Shown: positions 43,775 to 53,445, numbered from the stretch's first letter. The stretch is 64,000 bases of DNA from Candidatus Rifleibacteriota bacterium (GCA_015233565.1 JADFXM010000008.1:62001-126000); one strand, 5' to 3'. The notes: generated from the sequence alone by a model not told the origin. Program-made: numbers and translations.

Positions 43775-44449
43775 TCAACCCCTGAAAGTTACTATGAACC
43801 GGAAAAAGAAATGTACTATTCCTAATTTCTAAAATTATAAACCATTTAATAGTTGATGTCAAAACACAGCGATTCTCACTGAGTTGCTGCGATTGTTTTT
43901 GAGAGGCATTTTGAGCAATGTTCAAAAAACAAATTATACTATTATTTAAAAGTAAGCATGCAAATTGATAGGTTTGATCAAGCCTCTGGCGCTGTAAACC
44001 GTCTATAAAGTTACTTTATCTAATGGGATTGGTACTGTTCCGAAAAGTTTTGTAACAAAAATCAGTTATACCATTCATGATTAGTTCGTAGGTTTCAATC
44101 TTCTTGGCTGCTGAAGAAATTTTCCGACAACGTTGGGAGCCAAAGGCGATGAAGCAATCTTATTCGAAAAAAATTGAATATTCAGAAAAACGTCCAACGT
44201 TTTCCCTTGAGTTTATGGAAAATCTATTTTTCGGAGGATTTAAGCATACCTACGGATTAATAATAATTGATATAATAGCTATATTTTGCGAGAAAACCCT
44301 CACGTAATTGCTGGTGAACCCCCCCCTTATTTGACATCTGATAATCGGTCATGCTAATTTTGATTTGAAACTGCATTTGGTCAAAACAGAGAGCTGGTTT
44401 TTCCGACTTATTGAACGAACATAAGTTTTTGCTGTGTGCGGGAAAATAT
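43775..44449. other. 675-base spacer mostly filled by an interrupted family 1 repeat
   Basis: See the element at 43866-44315. No supported gene in the rest. Confidence 0.5.
43866..44315 (+). mobile_element. MITE-like repeat family 1, copy B, interrupted by two inserts
   Basis: The left end (ACAGCGATTCTCACTGAGTT… to about 43941), a middle piece (about 44038-44072, 'TTTTGTAACAAAAATCAGTTA') and the right end (about 44263-44315, 'ATAGCTATATTTTGCGAGAA') match copies A and C. About 96 bases and about 190 bases of unrelated sequence split them. The inserts have no clear gene. Confidence 0.6.
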
Positions 44450-45097
44450 ATGAACAACGAAGTTTTGCAATCAAAGAGAATTAAATTGCGGGCTTTTCAG
44501 AAAGCTGATTTCATCCCATTTAGAAACATGAATGCCGATCCACGTGTAATGGAGCATTTTCTGAACCCATTGAGTGCTGAAGAGAGTGACAAATTTGCAG
44601 ACAGGATTATTCAACGAATGGATGCCGATGGTTATGGTCTTTGGGCAGTTGAACAGGTAGATGATTCTAAATTTATAGGCTTTTGCGGCCTTTCATCCCC
44701 CAATTTTCAAACTTATTTTACTCCGTGCGTGGAAATTGGTTGGCGTCTGTCATTTGACGCCTGGGGACACGGATATGCGACTGAAGCTGCTTTGGCAGTG
44801 CTTGATCTGGGATTCACCAGATTTAAATTTCCTGAAATAGTTTCGTTTACAGCTACTACAAATAATCGTTCCGAAAAAGTAATGCAGAAGATTGGAATGA
44901 AAAAAATAGGTGAGTTTCAGCATCCCAGGATTTCCACAGACCATTTGCTTTGTCAACATGTACTGTACAAAATAACAGTCGATGAATTTAAACAATCTGT
45001 TAAGAGGGAATACATTAGCCCGTTGACCTGGCATTTCACTAATATGGCGCTTTCGGAACATCACTATTATCAGAATACCGGGGAAATTTTTCAGTAA
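44450..45097 (+). CDS. GNAT-family N-acetyltransferase (RimJ/RimL-like)
   Basis: 215 residues. 'SKRIKLRAFQKADFIPFRNM' N-terminal motif, 'VEIGWRLSFDAWGHGYATEAALAVLDLGF' (acetyl-CoA pyrophosphate loop region) and 'SFTATTNNRSEKVMQKIGMKKIGEFQHP' are characteristic of RimJ/RimL-like acetyltransferases. Substrate may be a ribosomal N-terminus or a small amine. The ATG at 44450 is used; an in-frame upstream start at 44411 has no support. Confidence 0.88.
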   Translation: MNNEVLQSKRIKLRAFQKADFIPFRNMNADPRVMEHFLNPLSAEESDKFADRIIQRMDADGYGLWAVEQVDDSKFIGFCGLSSPNFQTYFTPCVEIGWRLSFDAWGHGYATEAALAVLDLGFTRFKFPEIVSFTATTNNRSEKVMQKIGMKKIGEFQHPRISTDHLLCQHVLYKITVDEFKQSVKREYISPLTWHFTNMALSEHHYYQNTGEIFQ

Positions 45098-45255
45098 ATT
45101 TGCAAAAGTGCGAAAATGCTAAAATGCCGCTAATTTGAACCATTTTGGGATGAAGATCTGCTTATCTTAAATTTATCCAAAAGTGCTTGGACGGCGTCAG
45201 ACCGAAATGAACTGTTTTTTTTTGAAAGAAATGTTGACTGCAAAAAGGTTTCTGA

Positions 45256-45975
45256 ATGAAAAAAATCAGAAATAGTTTTCACAATGAAATTTTAGTGGAA
45301 ATTACGCAGTTTGTTTCCAAATTACCTTCCAAGAAAGGTCCTCCACCGGGTTATCTTGGAAACAACCATCCCTTTCTGGGGCTTGCTGTGCCAGATCGAA
45401 AAAAACTTGCGAAGGGGTTTTTGAAAAATCACCCTGACCTCACTTTTCCTCAATTTAGGGATTTAATAGATTCATTGTATTCTGGTGAATCCAATGAAGA
45501 AAAGTGTTTTCCTGGCACACTTCTAGAATTTTCCCCAAAATTTCGTGCTCAAATTGACCCCTGTGAGTTGGAAATCTGGATGACAAGGGTGGAAGGATGG
45601 CAGGAAGTCGATTCTACGTGCCAATCTGCTTTTACTCATTCTGAGCTGGTCAATCGCTGGGAAGCTTGGCAGAAAACCTTGGATCGACTTTCCAAAAGTG
45701 AAAACATTCACTGCCGACGTGCAAGTTTGGTTCTGTTGACTAAACCTGTCAGGAAATCCATTGAGCCAAAGTTGGGTGACATGAGCTTTATTATAATTGA
45801 TAGGCTTGTTTCAGAAAAGAATGTGCTTATAACAAAAGCTATTTCCTGGCTTCTTCGAAGTTTGATAACTAATTTTCGAAGGGAAGTTGAAGAATATCTC
45901 GACAAAAATGGGGCAATTTTGCCTGCTATTGCTTCGCGAGAAGTAAAAAGAGTACTTACTTATGGGAAGAAATAG
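45256..45975 (+). CDS. AlkD-like DNA alkylation repair protein
   Basis: 239 residues of helical, HEAT-like repeats: 'FLGLAVPDRKKLAKGFLKNHP', 'RVEGWQEVDSTCQSAFTHSEL', 'HCRRASLVLLTKPVRKS', 'VLITKAISWLLRSL'. AlkC/AlkD glycosylases remove bulky or alkylated purines. The Trp/Asp/Arg positions expected in AlkD-type active sites are partly visible ('W..VD', 'RRAS', 'KAISW'). AAGG lies before the ATG. Confidence 0.8.
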   Translation: MKKIRNSFHNEILVEITQFVSKLPSKKGPPPGYLGNNHPFLGLAVPDRKKLAKGFLKNHPDLTFPQFRDLIDSLYSGESNEEKCFPGTLLEFSPKFRAQIDPCELEIWMTRVEGWQEVDSTCQSAFTHSELVNRWEAWQKTLDRLSKSENIHCRRASLVLLTKPVRKSIEPKLGDMSFIIIDRLVSEKNVLITKAISWLLRSLITNFRREVEEYLDKNGAILPAIASREVKRVLTYGKK

Positions 45976-46062
45976 AAGAAATGTATCTTTGGCACATCTG
46001 CCCATAAAATTCCACAAAAATTTCAGAGCAGAAAGTTTTTTTACGGGGAGACTGGGTTTTGT

Positions 46063-46644
46063 GTGTTTGAAGAAATTATGAATTATTTTCATCGATATAA
46101 AGTGATGCTATTTGTTTCGTTCGTGATTCTTGTTCTTTGGGTTTCAGTTCTTCGGTTGGAAGGGCGATTTTGGTTTTGTAGCTGTGGCCATTTCAAACTT
46201 TGGATTGGTGAACCTTGCGGCAGTGAGACATCTCAGCATTTTTTGGATCCATATAGCTTTACTCACATATTGCACGGGTTAATTTGTTGTGGAATAACAG
46301 CTTTATTGCTTGGAAAAATGTCTGTAGAAAAGCGATTCCTTGCAACATTGGGCATGGAAGCTTTCTGGGAAATGATTGAAAATACAAACTTTTTTATTTA
46401 TCGATATCGCACTGAAACATTATCGTTAGGGTATACCGGAGATACCATAATAAATTCATTCGGAGATATTTGCTGTTGTTGTTTGGGATTCATTATCGCC
46501 CGCCGGCTAGGCTTGAAATGGAGCATAGTGGCCTACGCAATTATTGAGCTGGCACTGCTGTTTTGGATAAAAGACAGCTTGACGTTGAATATTTTGATGC
46601 TTATTTACCCGATTGAAGCGATTAAGCGTTGGCAATTGGGATGA
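46063..46644 (+). CDS. DUF2585/UPF0314-like membrane protein
   Basis: 193 residues with four or five hydrophobic segments. Conserved stretches 'DPYSFTHILHGLI', 'MEAFWEMIENTNFFIYRYR', 'GYTGDTIINSFGDI' match DUF2585. Function unknown. A cluster of four Cys ('DICCCCLGF') is unusual. A GTG at 46063 is used; an ATG at 46078 is an alternative. Confidence 0.75.
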   Translation: MFEEIMNYFHRYKVMLFVSFVILVLWVSVLRLEGRFWFCSCGHFKLWIGEPCGSETSQHFLDPYSFTHILHGLICCGITALLLGKMSVEKRFLATLGMEAFWEMIENTNFFIYRYRTETLSLGYTGDTIINSFGDICCCCLGFIIARRLGLKWSIVAYAIIELALLFWIKDSLTLNILMLIYPIEAIKRWQLG

Positions 46645-46713
46645 AAACCTGAATTCTTCAAAAAATGACCCGCAAGAAGAGGAACAGATTGCTGGAAGAT
46701 GGATAATCCAACA

Positions 46714-46831
46714 GTCCCATTAAAACTTCTCTCCAAATCGCTCAAAGCTTGAATTAGTAGTGATTTGCCTCCTCTCAAAGTTATTTTCTTTGAATCATGT
46801 TGTAATCAGCATCATGCGCAGTTTAAAGAGG
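46714..46831 (-). mobile_element. MITE-like repeat family 3, copy 2 (reverse, one end lost)
   Basis: Reverse complement of the family core: 'TTAAAACTTCTCTCCAAATC', 'CTCAAAGCTTGAATTA', 'AATCAGCATCATGCGCAGTT'. The outer inverted repeat at the 46831 side is missing. Confidence 0.65.
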
Positions 46832-47010
46832 ACAAGCTGGACTGTAAGGATAATCAGCAATGCTACAATTAAACGCCAGGCTCTGGGATAAGCGTCCAAG
46901 TATCGATCAGAAAGCCCGAAAGGTCTTTCCTGAAAGAGGGTTCTCGCTTGTTTAACACTGAAGCGTATTTCGGGGGTGGCATTCCAGCGGCGAATGAACT
47001 CCTTTTCCAA
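46795..47010 (-). pseudogene. small frame ending inside a repeat, possible gene remnant
   Basis: 71 codons from a TTG, with one predicted TM helix ('LIVALLIILTVQLVLFKL'). Its last ten codons and stop lie in the family 3 repeat, so the original C-terminus, if any, has been replaced. The sequence 'FGLSDRYLDAYPRAWRLI' looks protein-like. Weak evidence. Confidence 0.3.
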
Positions 47011-47047
47011 ATGGAGTAAGGTTTTGTTTGTTTTTACATTTCCATTC

Positions 47048-47545
47048 TTATTTGGGAGGATTTCTTTGAGCTTTTTTGCGGTGAATAATTCCTATTACTT
47101 TGTCCAGCTCCTGCAAAAATTTGGAACGATCACGCTGAGTAAACGGAGCTGGACCACCCGTGATTTCTCCAGACTCTCGCAATCGGGAAAGAAGGTCTCG
47201 CGTCGCTAAAACCGGCCCGATATTTTCTGCCGTGAAGGGCTTTCCTGCATGTCCTAGGACATACGCTTCCTTCCTCACACAGCGTGCGGCTAGTGGAATA
47301 TCCCCAGTGATTACTATATCGTCTACTTCTACGTGTTCTACGATCCAATCGTCGGCCATATCGAGGCCCTGGCCGACAATCTGGAGGATTACGTTCTGGT
47401 TCTCGGGAAAACGCATTGATGAGCCTGCAACAAGCGTGACATGAAGGCCGTAACGTTTGGCAACCCGGTAGATTTCATTTTTCACTGGGCAGGCATCGGC
47501 ATCAACGAATATGTGAGATGTTTGCGAACGATTCTCTATTGTCAT
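47048..47545 (-). CDS. YaiI/YqxD family (UPF0178) protein
   Basis: 165 residues. 'IFVDADACPVKNEIYRVAKRYG' (acidic PIN-like site), 'VGQGLDMADDWIVEHVEVDDIVITGDIPLA' and the GGP-containing C-terminus 'EITGGPAPFTQRDRSKFLQELD' are hallmarks. The fold is PIN-like and a nuclease role is suspected but unproven. The gene is visibly richer in G+C than its neighbours, suggesting acquisition from elsewhere. No clear SD. Confidence 0.9.
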   Translation of the reverse strand: MTIENRSQTSHIFVDADACPVKNEIYRVAKRYGLHVTLVAGSSMRFPENQNVILQIVGQGLDMADDWIVEHVEVDDIVITGDIPLAARCVRKEAYVLGHAGKPFTAENIGPVLATRDLLSRLRESGEITGGPAPFTQRDRSKFLQELDKVIGIIHRKKAQRNPPK

Positions 47546-47748
47546 TATTGTAATATGGTCACATTATAATTAATAGTTTTTTGTACTGGTTTCGTGAAGT
47601 TTGAGGGTATAGCGTTCACAAGAACCGGTACACCTTTGCCCCAATAAACTGATTCACTTTTGATTTATAGGTGGTGCTTAGTTTTGTTTTTGAAAAAACA
47701 TTTCAGGCTTTCCTTCATAGCTCCAATACTTAATTTAATAAATGATAT

Positions 47749-47828
47749 GTACAAATACTAAAACCGTGAAAACCAAATTTGAGAACCAGAATCAAATCAT
47801 GATCGATTTTTGCAATTTGGACAGGTCT
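47749..47828 (+). repeat. interspersed repeat family 4, copy 2
   Basis: About 80 bases, roughly 85% identical by eye to the reverse complement of 24170-24250. Confidence 0.75.
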
Positions 47829-48335
47829 TTGTAATTATGCGTACATTGAATTTAATGCATTACCAATGGTCTGTAAAGGGAAATAATCTTTTTTTGGGCA
47901 AAAAATTACTGGAATGAAAAAACGTAATTTTCAAAAATTAAGGGTGCTGCTCGCTTTTTTTGTAATTGATTCTGTTTTTTTCGAGAGCGCAAAAATTTCG
48001 TTTTAATAATCCAATGATAATTAGAAAATATCTGTTTATTCACAGTAATTCTAGGTCAATGTCTAGTTTGGCTTAAGAAGCCGTTTAAAAAAAAATGTGG
48101 TTTCCTATTTGCTAGAAGGCAAAAAATTTTGTTAATGCCAATCGACCGAAATCTCGCCGAGAATTGCTTCGAACTCTCCCATAGCGAAGAAATTATTTAG
48201 CAGTTATGAAATTATGGTGGTCGGGATCCCCAGAGCAAAAGAATCCAGGGAAGCTGTTTCCAAGATACTTGTATCCAAAAAAAAATCTTGAAAACATTCT
48301 TTCTTGTTTTCAATATACGAGAATTGCTGGTTTAT

Positions 48336-48477
48336 ACAGCAATTCTTGGTGAGTTGCTGCGATTGCTTTTGAGAGCCATTTTGAGCAATGTTCAAAAAAC
48401 TGATTATTCCGATAAATTTCGTAGCAAAAATCAGTAAGAGCTATATCTTGCGAGAAAACTCACCAAGATATTGCTGT
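48336..48477 (+). mobile_element. MITE-like repeat family 1, copy C
   Basis: 142 bases with near-perfect terminal inverted repeats: ACAGCAATTCTTGGTGAGTT at the left and the reverse complement ACAGCAATATCTTGGTGAG at the right. Flanked by the 6-bp direct repeat GTTTAT (48330-48335 and 48478-48483). An internal hairpin is TTTTGA-N7-TCAAAA. Ends 91 bases before the MATE gene start. Confidence 0.85.
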
Positions 48478-48568
48478 GTTTATTCAAATTGATTTTGGAA
48501 ATTCCTCAAAAAATGGTATATTCAAAAGCTTTTATCCCATTAAATTAAGGATTCAAAATTTGGAAACC

Positions 48569-49939
48569 ATGAAAGGTACTGACCTAACAACTGGGAGCAT
48601 TTGGCGCCATCTGATTGTTTTTTCCGTCCCGATGTTAGTGGGAAGCCTTATGCAGACTGCATATAGCGTTATCAATGCTATTTGGGTGGGGAATGGCCTC
48701 GGAGCTGAATCTATGGCTGCAATTGCTGTCAGTTTCCCGCTGATTTTTCTTTTAGTGGCTGTAGTCAATGGTTTGTCGATGGGTTCTTCGGTGCTTGTTT
48801 CCCAGCATTATGGTGCGAAAAACCTGGACAAAGTTACTGAAGTTATAAATAATGCTTTCGTCATTGGGCTTCTTATTAGTGGAATTTCGATGGTAGTGGG
48901 TTATTATGGCGCGGAGCCAATTCTGAAATTAAATGGTACTCCCACAGAAGTGCTTCCAATTGCGGCGTCCTATATGCGCTATTTTGTCGGGACTTTTCCC
49001 AGCATGTTTGGAATTTTTATGCTTGCAGCCTGTTTGCGTGGAACGGGTGATTCAAAGACTCCTCTCTATTTTCAGGCTGGAGGATTATTAGTGGCTTGCA
49101 TACTTGATCCGGTCCTGATGTTTGGTTGGCTTGGAGCTCCAAAAATGGGACTGAACGGTGCTGCTCTAGCTACAATTCTAGCTCAGACAGGCGGCTTTTT
49201 GGGATTATTGTATTATTTGCATCGAAAGCGGCATTTGGCAAGGCCGAGACTGAGAGGTTTTCGACTCGATCGCGGTACCATTTGGTTGATATTGGTAATC
49301 GGTGTGCCATCAACTTTGCAGCAAGCGCTTGTGTCAGTTGGAATGGTTCTTATCATCGGTTTGGTGAATGGATTTGGAAAAGATGCGGTTGCCGCTTATG
49401 GTGCTGCCATGAGGATAGACCAGATAGCTTTTATGCCGGCTATGACCATTGGAATGGCAATATCTACGGTTGCAGGGCAGAATATTGGAGCAGGTTTATT
49501 TGACCGAGTCAAGCGGACGTTTTGGGTGGGAGTTGCACTGGGAGTAATTTCCACACTTCCCGCGACGCTATTGGCACTTGTAGTGCCTGAGGTTATTTTG
49601 CGATTGTTCCTCCAGGAGCCGGAAGTGCTTAACATCGGATGCCATTATTTGCACATAATGGGACTTGGATATTTGATCTTTTCCATAATGTTTGTCAGCA
49701 ATGGAGTAATTAATGGAGCAGGCAAAACCTTTGTTACTACGCTTGTATCATTAATTGCTCTTTGGGGAATTCGTATTCCGCTTGCAACTTATCTTTCCAA
49801 AACATCTCTGCATATTGAAGGAATTTGGTACTCAATAGTTTTCAGTTCATTTATTGGAATGTCAATTAGTTTGTTGTATTTTGCCAGTGGAAGGTGGCGT
49901 GTAAAGCTTGTTTCTCCAAATAAGCCAAGTGTCAGGTAA
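48569..49939 (+). CDS. MATE family multidrug/toxin efflux transporter
   Basis: 456 residues, twelve predicted TM segments. 'GSIWRHLIVFSVPMLVGSLMQTAYSVINAIWVG' at the N-terminus and 'VSVGMVLIIGLVNGFGKDAVAAYGAAMRIDQIAFMPAMTIGMA' in the second half are typical of the NorM/DinF/MepA-type. Exports cationic compounds in exchange for H+ or Na+. The ATG at 48569 fits MATE N-termini; an open frame begins upstream inside the MITE but is not expected to be translated. Confidence 0.9.
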   Translation: MKGTDLTTGSIWRHLIVFSVPMLVGSLMQTAYSVINAIWVGNGLGAESMAAIAVSFPLIFLLVAVVNGLSMGSSVLVSQHYGAKNLDKVTEVINNAFVIGLLISGISMVVGYYGAEPILKLNGTPTEVLPIAASYMRYFVGTFPSMFGIFMLAACLRGTGDSKTPLYFQAGGLLVACILDPVLMFGWLGAPKMGLNGAALATILAQTGGFLGLLYYLHRKRHLARPRLRGFRLDRGTIWLILVIGVPSTLQQALVSVGMVLIIGLVNGFGKDAVAAYGAAMRIDQIAFMPAMTIGMAISTVAGQNIGAGLFDRVKRTFWVGVALGVISTLPATLLALVVPEVILRLFLQEPEVLNIGCHYLHIMGLGYLIFSIMFVSNGVINGAGKTFVTTLVSLIALWGIRIPLATYLSKTSLHIEGIWYSIVFSSFIGMSISLLYFASGRWRVKLVSPNKPSVR

Positions 49940-50595
49940 TAATACCAGTCCCACTTAAATCGTGTATAAGTTAGTAAGATAAAATGAGGTTGAAGGGCCA
50001 TAATCTGCGGCAGAGGTTGAACACGAACTTTTTGTAAATAGTATTACTTCAATTTTAAATGTGGATGAACTATCCCACTTAACCTCTTTAAGACTGTACA
50101 TGATACAAAATAAAACACGTTTCAAAGAAAATCACTTTGAGAGGAAGCGAATCATTATTTAATCAAGCTTTGAGCAATTTGGAGAGAAGTTTAAATGGAA
50201 CAGTAGAGTTATGAATGTGGGGAATTCTTGTTGCATACCGAAGTGAATAATACACGATAATTTGTCAGAGGTGTCCTTAAAGCTGATGCTCCAACGAGAG
50301 AATGATCTAAAATCAGCACTAGAAAATAAAAAGAAAGCGGTTTTTCAAAAAGTGCGTAACCAGTATTTCATTAGAGTAAAAATCTCTGTTGAAGACTGTT
50401 TCAGAATTTTAGTGCCATTTTTTGAAATGTCGCCCATTTTTGCCCTTTGATTAGCTTCAACACTGCACCAATTGAGAATGCGCACATGGAACATCCGTTA
50501 AAGGGATCTACTTTCGTGAATAATTAAAATTTTTCACAGCTTTTTTATGAAAATGCTATAAATATTCCTTAAGCCATTTTTTCTTAGAGGTTTTA
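49940..50595. other. 656-base spacer with a family 3 repeat; a 62-codon frame at 50262 is doubtful
   Basis: An additional isolated end-like string (TAATACCAGTCCCACTTAAAT) at about 49939-49959 suggests a second, decayed family 3 end. The short Lys-rich frame at 50262-50450 starts with TTG and lacks an SD. Confidence 0.4.
50072..50203 (+). mobile_element. MITE-like repeat family 3, copy 3
   Basis: 132 bases. Left end TATCCCACTTAACCTCTTTA, right end AGAGAAGTTTAAATGGAACA, inverted relative to each other. Core identical in long stretches to copy 1. Confidence 0.7.
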
Positions 50596-53445
50596 ATGCC
50601 AAAGTTTTCGTCCATTGGGGGATGGTTGTTATTCATATTCCTTCCCCTAATCTTGATTGGATGGTGTTTGGTTAGGGGTCTGGACATCGTTCGAACCTCT
50701 GAGCAACAGAGAATTTTTCTTTTTCTCTCCCAAAAAGCCAGAACAATAATAGCTGATTCAACAGATTCAGTTTTCACCAAGCGCTTTTTTTCCTCCTCTC
50801 TTCCATCCCAACTAAAAGCAGGGAAGATTGAAGTCTCATTGAATCCGGATATGAAGTGTATAGATTATCCTGAACTCGACTCATTTCGTTATTTTTTGGA
50901 AGAAGGAGCGGTTCCGGATGAAAAAACGATTGAAAGTTGGCATAATTTACTCGGTTGGGAATTCCAACCTTTTTTCATTCGTTCAAAAGAAAATTTTCCG
51001 ATTGCGATTCGTTGGGGACGTAATGAAGCCTGGCTGATTTGGGAAAAGATTGCTGATGGCAAGGAAAGTGACGAAAAGTCAGATAAGGATTCGGTCAGCA
51101 ATAGGAATGCCATAAATTCGCAAACACAGCATCTGCAAGCAAAAGTAAACCCTCTTTTGAGCAGGAAAATTGTTCTCAAAAATGCCGGAATCGGCAAACA
51201 CAAATCATCTTCTGTCCGATTACTTATTCTGACTCCACCCTCAGCTTTTGACAGGCTTGTGCAAGCTTTTGAGCAAAGAACAATGGCAATGGATGTACAA
51301 GGTGCTGTGGCTGATTTGAAAACACGCCATTTTTGTAAGTCCCAGGATATTGATAAAACAAGAATTTCAATTTCCCTAAAAGAAGGAAGGAAGACACACA
51401 CAGATTTTTTTTGCCACAATAACTACGTTTCCTATCTGGAAATTCTTCCGGGAAATTTAGCTTTATATCTTGAAAAGCAACTTCCATGGACTCTGTCGGA
51501 GATTAATGCAAAACAGATTTGGTCTTGTACATTTCTCTTCATTTTTGTGATTACATTATTTTTCACGTCTTTAAAAAGAATTGTCTTGAATTGGCCGATC
51601 AGGTTCAAATTGTTTGGAATTTTTTTCTACGTTGTTATTCTGCCGCTTTTTACAGTAGTTATTTTGTCCATGGGATTTTTGCAGGATCGTAGTCAGCTAA
51701 AGATGCAGGAATTGCAGCATACAGCCAAAGAGCAGATGATGGAATTTGACAGGAATTTTCAGTCGGAAGAGGACTCTTCCCAGCATTTGTTTGATGGCAT
51801 TCTTGATAATCCAGATCTCTGTTCAGGGAATTACCTGGGTTTTGAAAAAACATTGAAAAAATTGGCTTCCGACCACATGTTCTTTCGATTTGAAGCCTGG
51901 GATTGGGACAAAAAGCCGCGAATTATAATTTCCTCGTCGATTCCGGATCCGGGGTTTAACAAACTTACTGAATTGCTTGCCAAACATTCTATTGAAGAGG
52001 TAAGCGGAAAACCAGGAGAGTCGCACCTTTCACCTCAGGAGGCGATTTGGTTGATGGTGATTGAAACCCCTGAATTGGGGTATTTGGACATTTTACGAAA
52101 ACCCGGAGTTCTTCACAAAATGCGTTTTGGGAACAGTCTTTTCTATTATTTTTGGAAAGCGGAGCGGAAGGATTTTACAAAAAAAACGTCCTATATATTA
52201 TTTTCCCGTTCACATAATCAAGCTGTAATTCATTATTTAAAAGGGGCCTTAATTCAAAATCGGCTTTTCCCGATTTTTGTTCGAGATCGCCAGACGGAAA
52301 AATGGTTTCCGAGGTCTTTAAAGGTCCCCGAATTAAATTCCCTGTGTGATGCTGTTTCAAGAGCCGGAGAGTCTTTTACGAGCCGTTTTCAGCGATCCGG
52401 AAAAGAGTATCTGGCCGTGGGGATGCCTGGATTTAAGCTCGAAAAATACGATTTGGTGTCGGTGATTTCGGAAGAAAAATTCCAATTGGAAACTGGGAAA
52501 ATGGGTAGTTATATTGGGTTGGGAATTTTGTTGGCTATCATTATCGGCTTTTCCTGCGCATTATTTTTGGGCAATGGGCTTCTTGTGCCTATTTCCGATC
52601 TTTCTGCTGGAATAACTCTCATTAGGACGAGAGATTCCACTAAAAGGATTCCGGTTAGAGGAACTGATGAACTGGGCAGATTGGCTTCGGCCTTTAATCA
52701 TCTTCTTGAAACTGCTGCTGAAATGGATACTGCAAGAGTAATTCAGGAAAGTTTGATTCCACAAAATCCTCAAGCTCCAAAAGGTTATGAGATTGCCATC
52801 CGTAGTAGAATGACATCAGCCATTGGAGGCGATTACCTGGATTGTTTTCCGATTTCACCAGGAAAGATCGCTTTTCTTGTAGGAGATGTTTCGGGCCACG
52901 GAATTGGATCCGCGCTTATTATGGCAATGGCAAAGTCAGTAGTGTTTCTTCACTTCAGCGAGGGTAACGATGAAACCACCATTATGGCACGCTTAAACAA
53001 AGCTCTTTTCGATTTGGCGCTTAATCGGCAAATGATGACTTTCTGTTTTGGAACCCTCGATTCACACAGTCATAAAGGATTCCTGACAATCGGAGGTCAC
53101 CCATACCCATTTCTTTACCAAGCTGCTTCCAAAGTTGCCCATTGTCTTGGGTATCCGGAATATCCCCTTGGTGTCAGGCCTAGAAGGAATTTTGGGGGAT
53201 TGCACTTCTCGTTGGCTCCGGGTGACACTTTTTTTATGTACACCGACGGGTTGGTTGAGGCTGTTGACCCTGAAGATTGCCAGTTTGGATATGAAAACTT
53301 GCGAAATGTAATAGAGCGCAATGGTGATGATTCTCCCCAAAAGCTTATCGAAACCGTTGAAAAGGAACTGGATACTCACTTGAAAGGACGTTCTCTTTCA
53401 GATGATATCTCGATTTTTGTCATTCGAAGGCAAGAAGAACTGTGA
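50596..53445 (+). CDS. membrane receptor SpoIIE-type Ser/Thr phosphatase (RsbU-like), no. 2
   Basis: 949 residues. TM about 9-27; extracytoplasmic part to about 305; TM pair about 308-370; second extracytoplasmic region to about 635; TM about 640-662; HAMP about 665-720 ('ELGRLASAFNHLLE'); SpoIIE phosphatase about 735-949 with 'IGGDYLDCFP', 'LVGDVSGHGIGSALIMAMAKS', 'IGGHPYPF', 'MYTDGLVEAVDPED'. Same overall plan as the proteins at 34826 and 53593. AGAGG seven bases before the ATG. Probably a paralogue with a different ligand. Confidence 0.88.
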   Translation: MPKFSSIGGWLLFIFLPLILIGWCLVRGLDIVRTSEQQRIFLFLSQKARTIIADSTDSVFTKRFFSSSLPSQLKAGKIEVSLNPDMKCIDYPELDSFRYFLEEGAVPDEKTIESWHNLLGWEFQPFFIRSKENFPIAIRWGRNEAWLIWEKIADGKESDEKSDKDSVSNRNAINSQTQHLQAKVNPLLSRKIVLKNAGIGKHKSSSVRLLILTPPSAFDRLVQAFEQRTMAMDVQGAVADLKTRHFCKSQDIDKTRISISLKEGRKTHTDFFCHNNYVSYLEILPGNLALYLEKQLPWTLSEINAKQIWSCTFLFIFVITLFFTSLKRIVLNWPIRFKLFGIFFYVVILPLFTVVILSMGFLQDRSQLKMQELQHTAKEQMMEFDRNFQSEEDSSQHLFDGILDNPDLCSGNYLGFEKTLKKLASDHMFFRFEAWDWDKKPRIIISSSIPDPGFNKLTELLAKHSIEEVSGKPGESHLSPQEAIWLMVIETPELGYLDILRKPGVLHKMRFGNSLFYYFWKAERKDFTKKTSYILFSRSHNQAVIHYLKGALIQNRLFPIFVRDRQTEKWFPRSLKVPELNSLCDAVSRAGESFTSRFQRSGKEYLAVGMPGFKLEKYDLVSVISEEKFQLETGKMGSYIGLGILLAIIIGFSCALFLGNGLLVPISDLSAGITLIRTRDSTKRIPVRGTDELGRLASAFNHLLETAAEMDTARVIQESLIPQNPQAPKGYEIAIRSRMTSAIGGDYLDCFPISPGKIAFLVGDVSGHGIGSALIMAMAKSVVFLHFSEGNDETTIMARLNKALFDLALNRQMMTFCFGTLDSHSHKGFLTIGGHPYPFLYQAASKVAHCLGYPEYPLGVRPRRNFGGLHFSLAPGDTFFMYTDGLVEAVDPEDCQFGYENLRNVIERNGDDSPQKLIETVEKELDTHLKGRSLSDDISIFVIRRQEEL

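Larger units (their letters stand above)
47546..48568. other. 1.0-kb spacer with two repeat copies, otherwise no gene
   Basis: Holds the family 4 copy (47749-47828) and family 1 copy C (48336-48477). A 30-codon frame starting at about 47916 resembles the start of a signal peptide ('LRVLLAFFVIDSVFF') but stops at once; it may be a gene fragment. Confidence 0.5.

Noticed and set aside
44104..44307. 67-codon frame inside the interrupted family 1 repeat
   Set aside because: Runs from an insert into the repeat end; no homology recognised, no SD.
48204..48395. 63-codon minus frame entering family 1 copy C (and the similar one at 43653-43925)
   Set aside because: Both share the same N-terminal residues only because they start in the same repeat; repeat-derived.
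50262..50450. 62-codon Lys-rich frame
   Set aside because: TTG start, no SD, unclear; mentioned under the spacer but not called as a gene.
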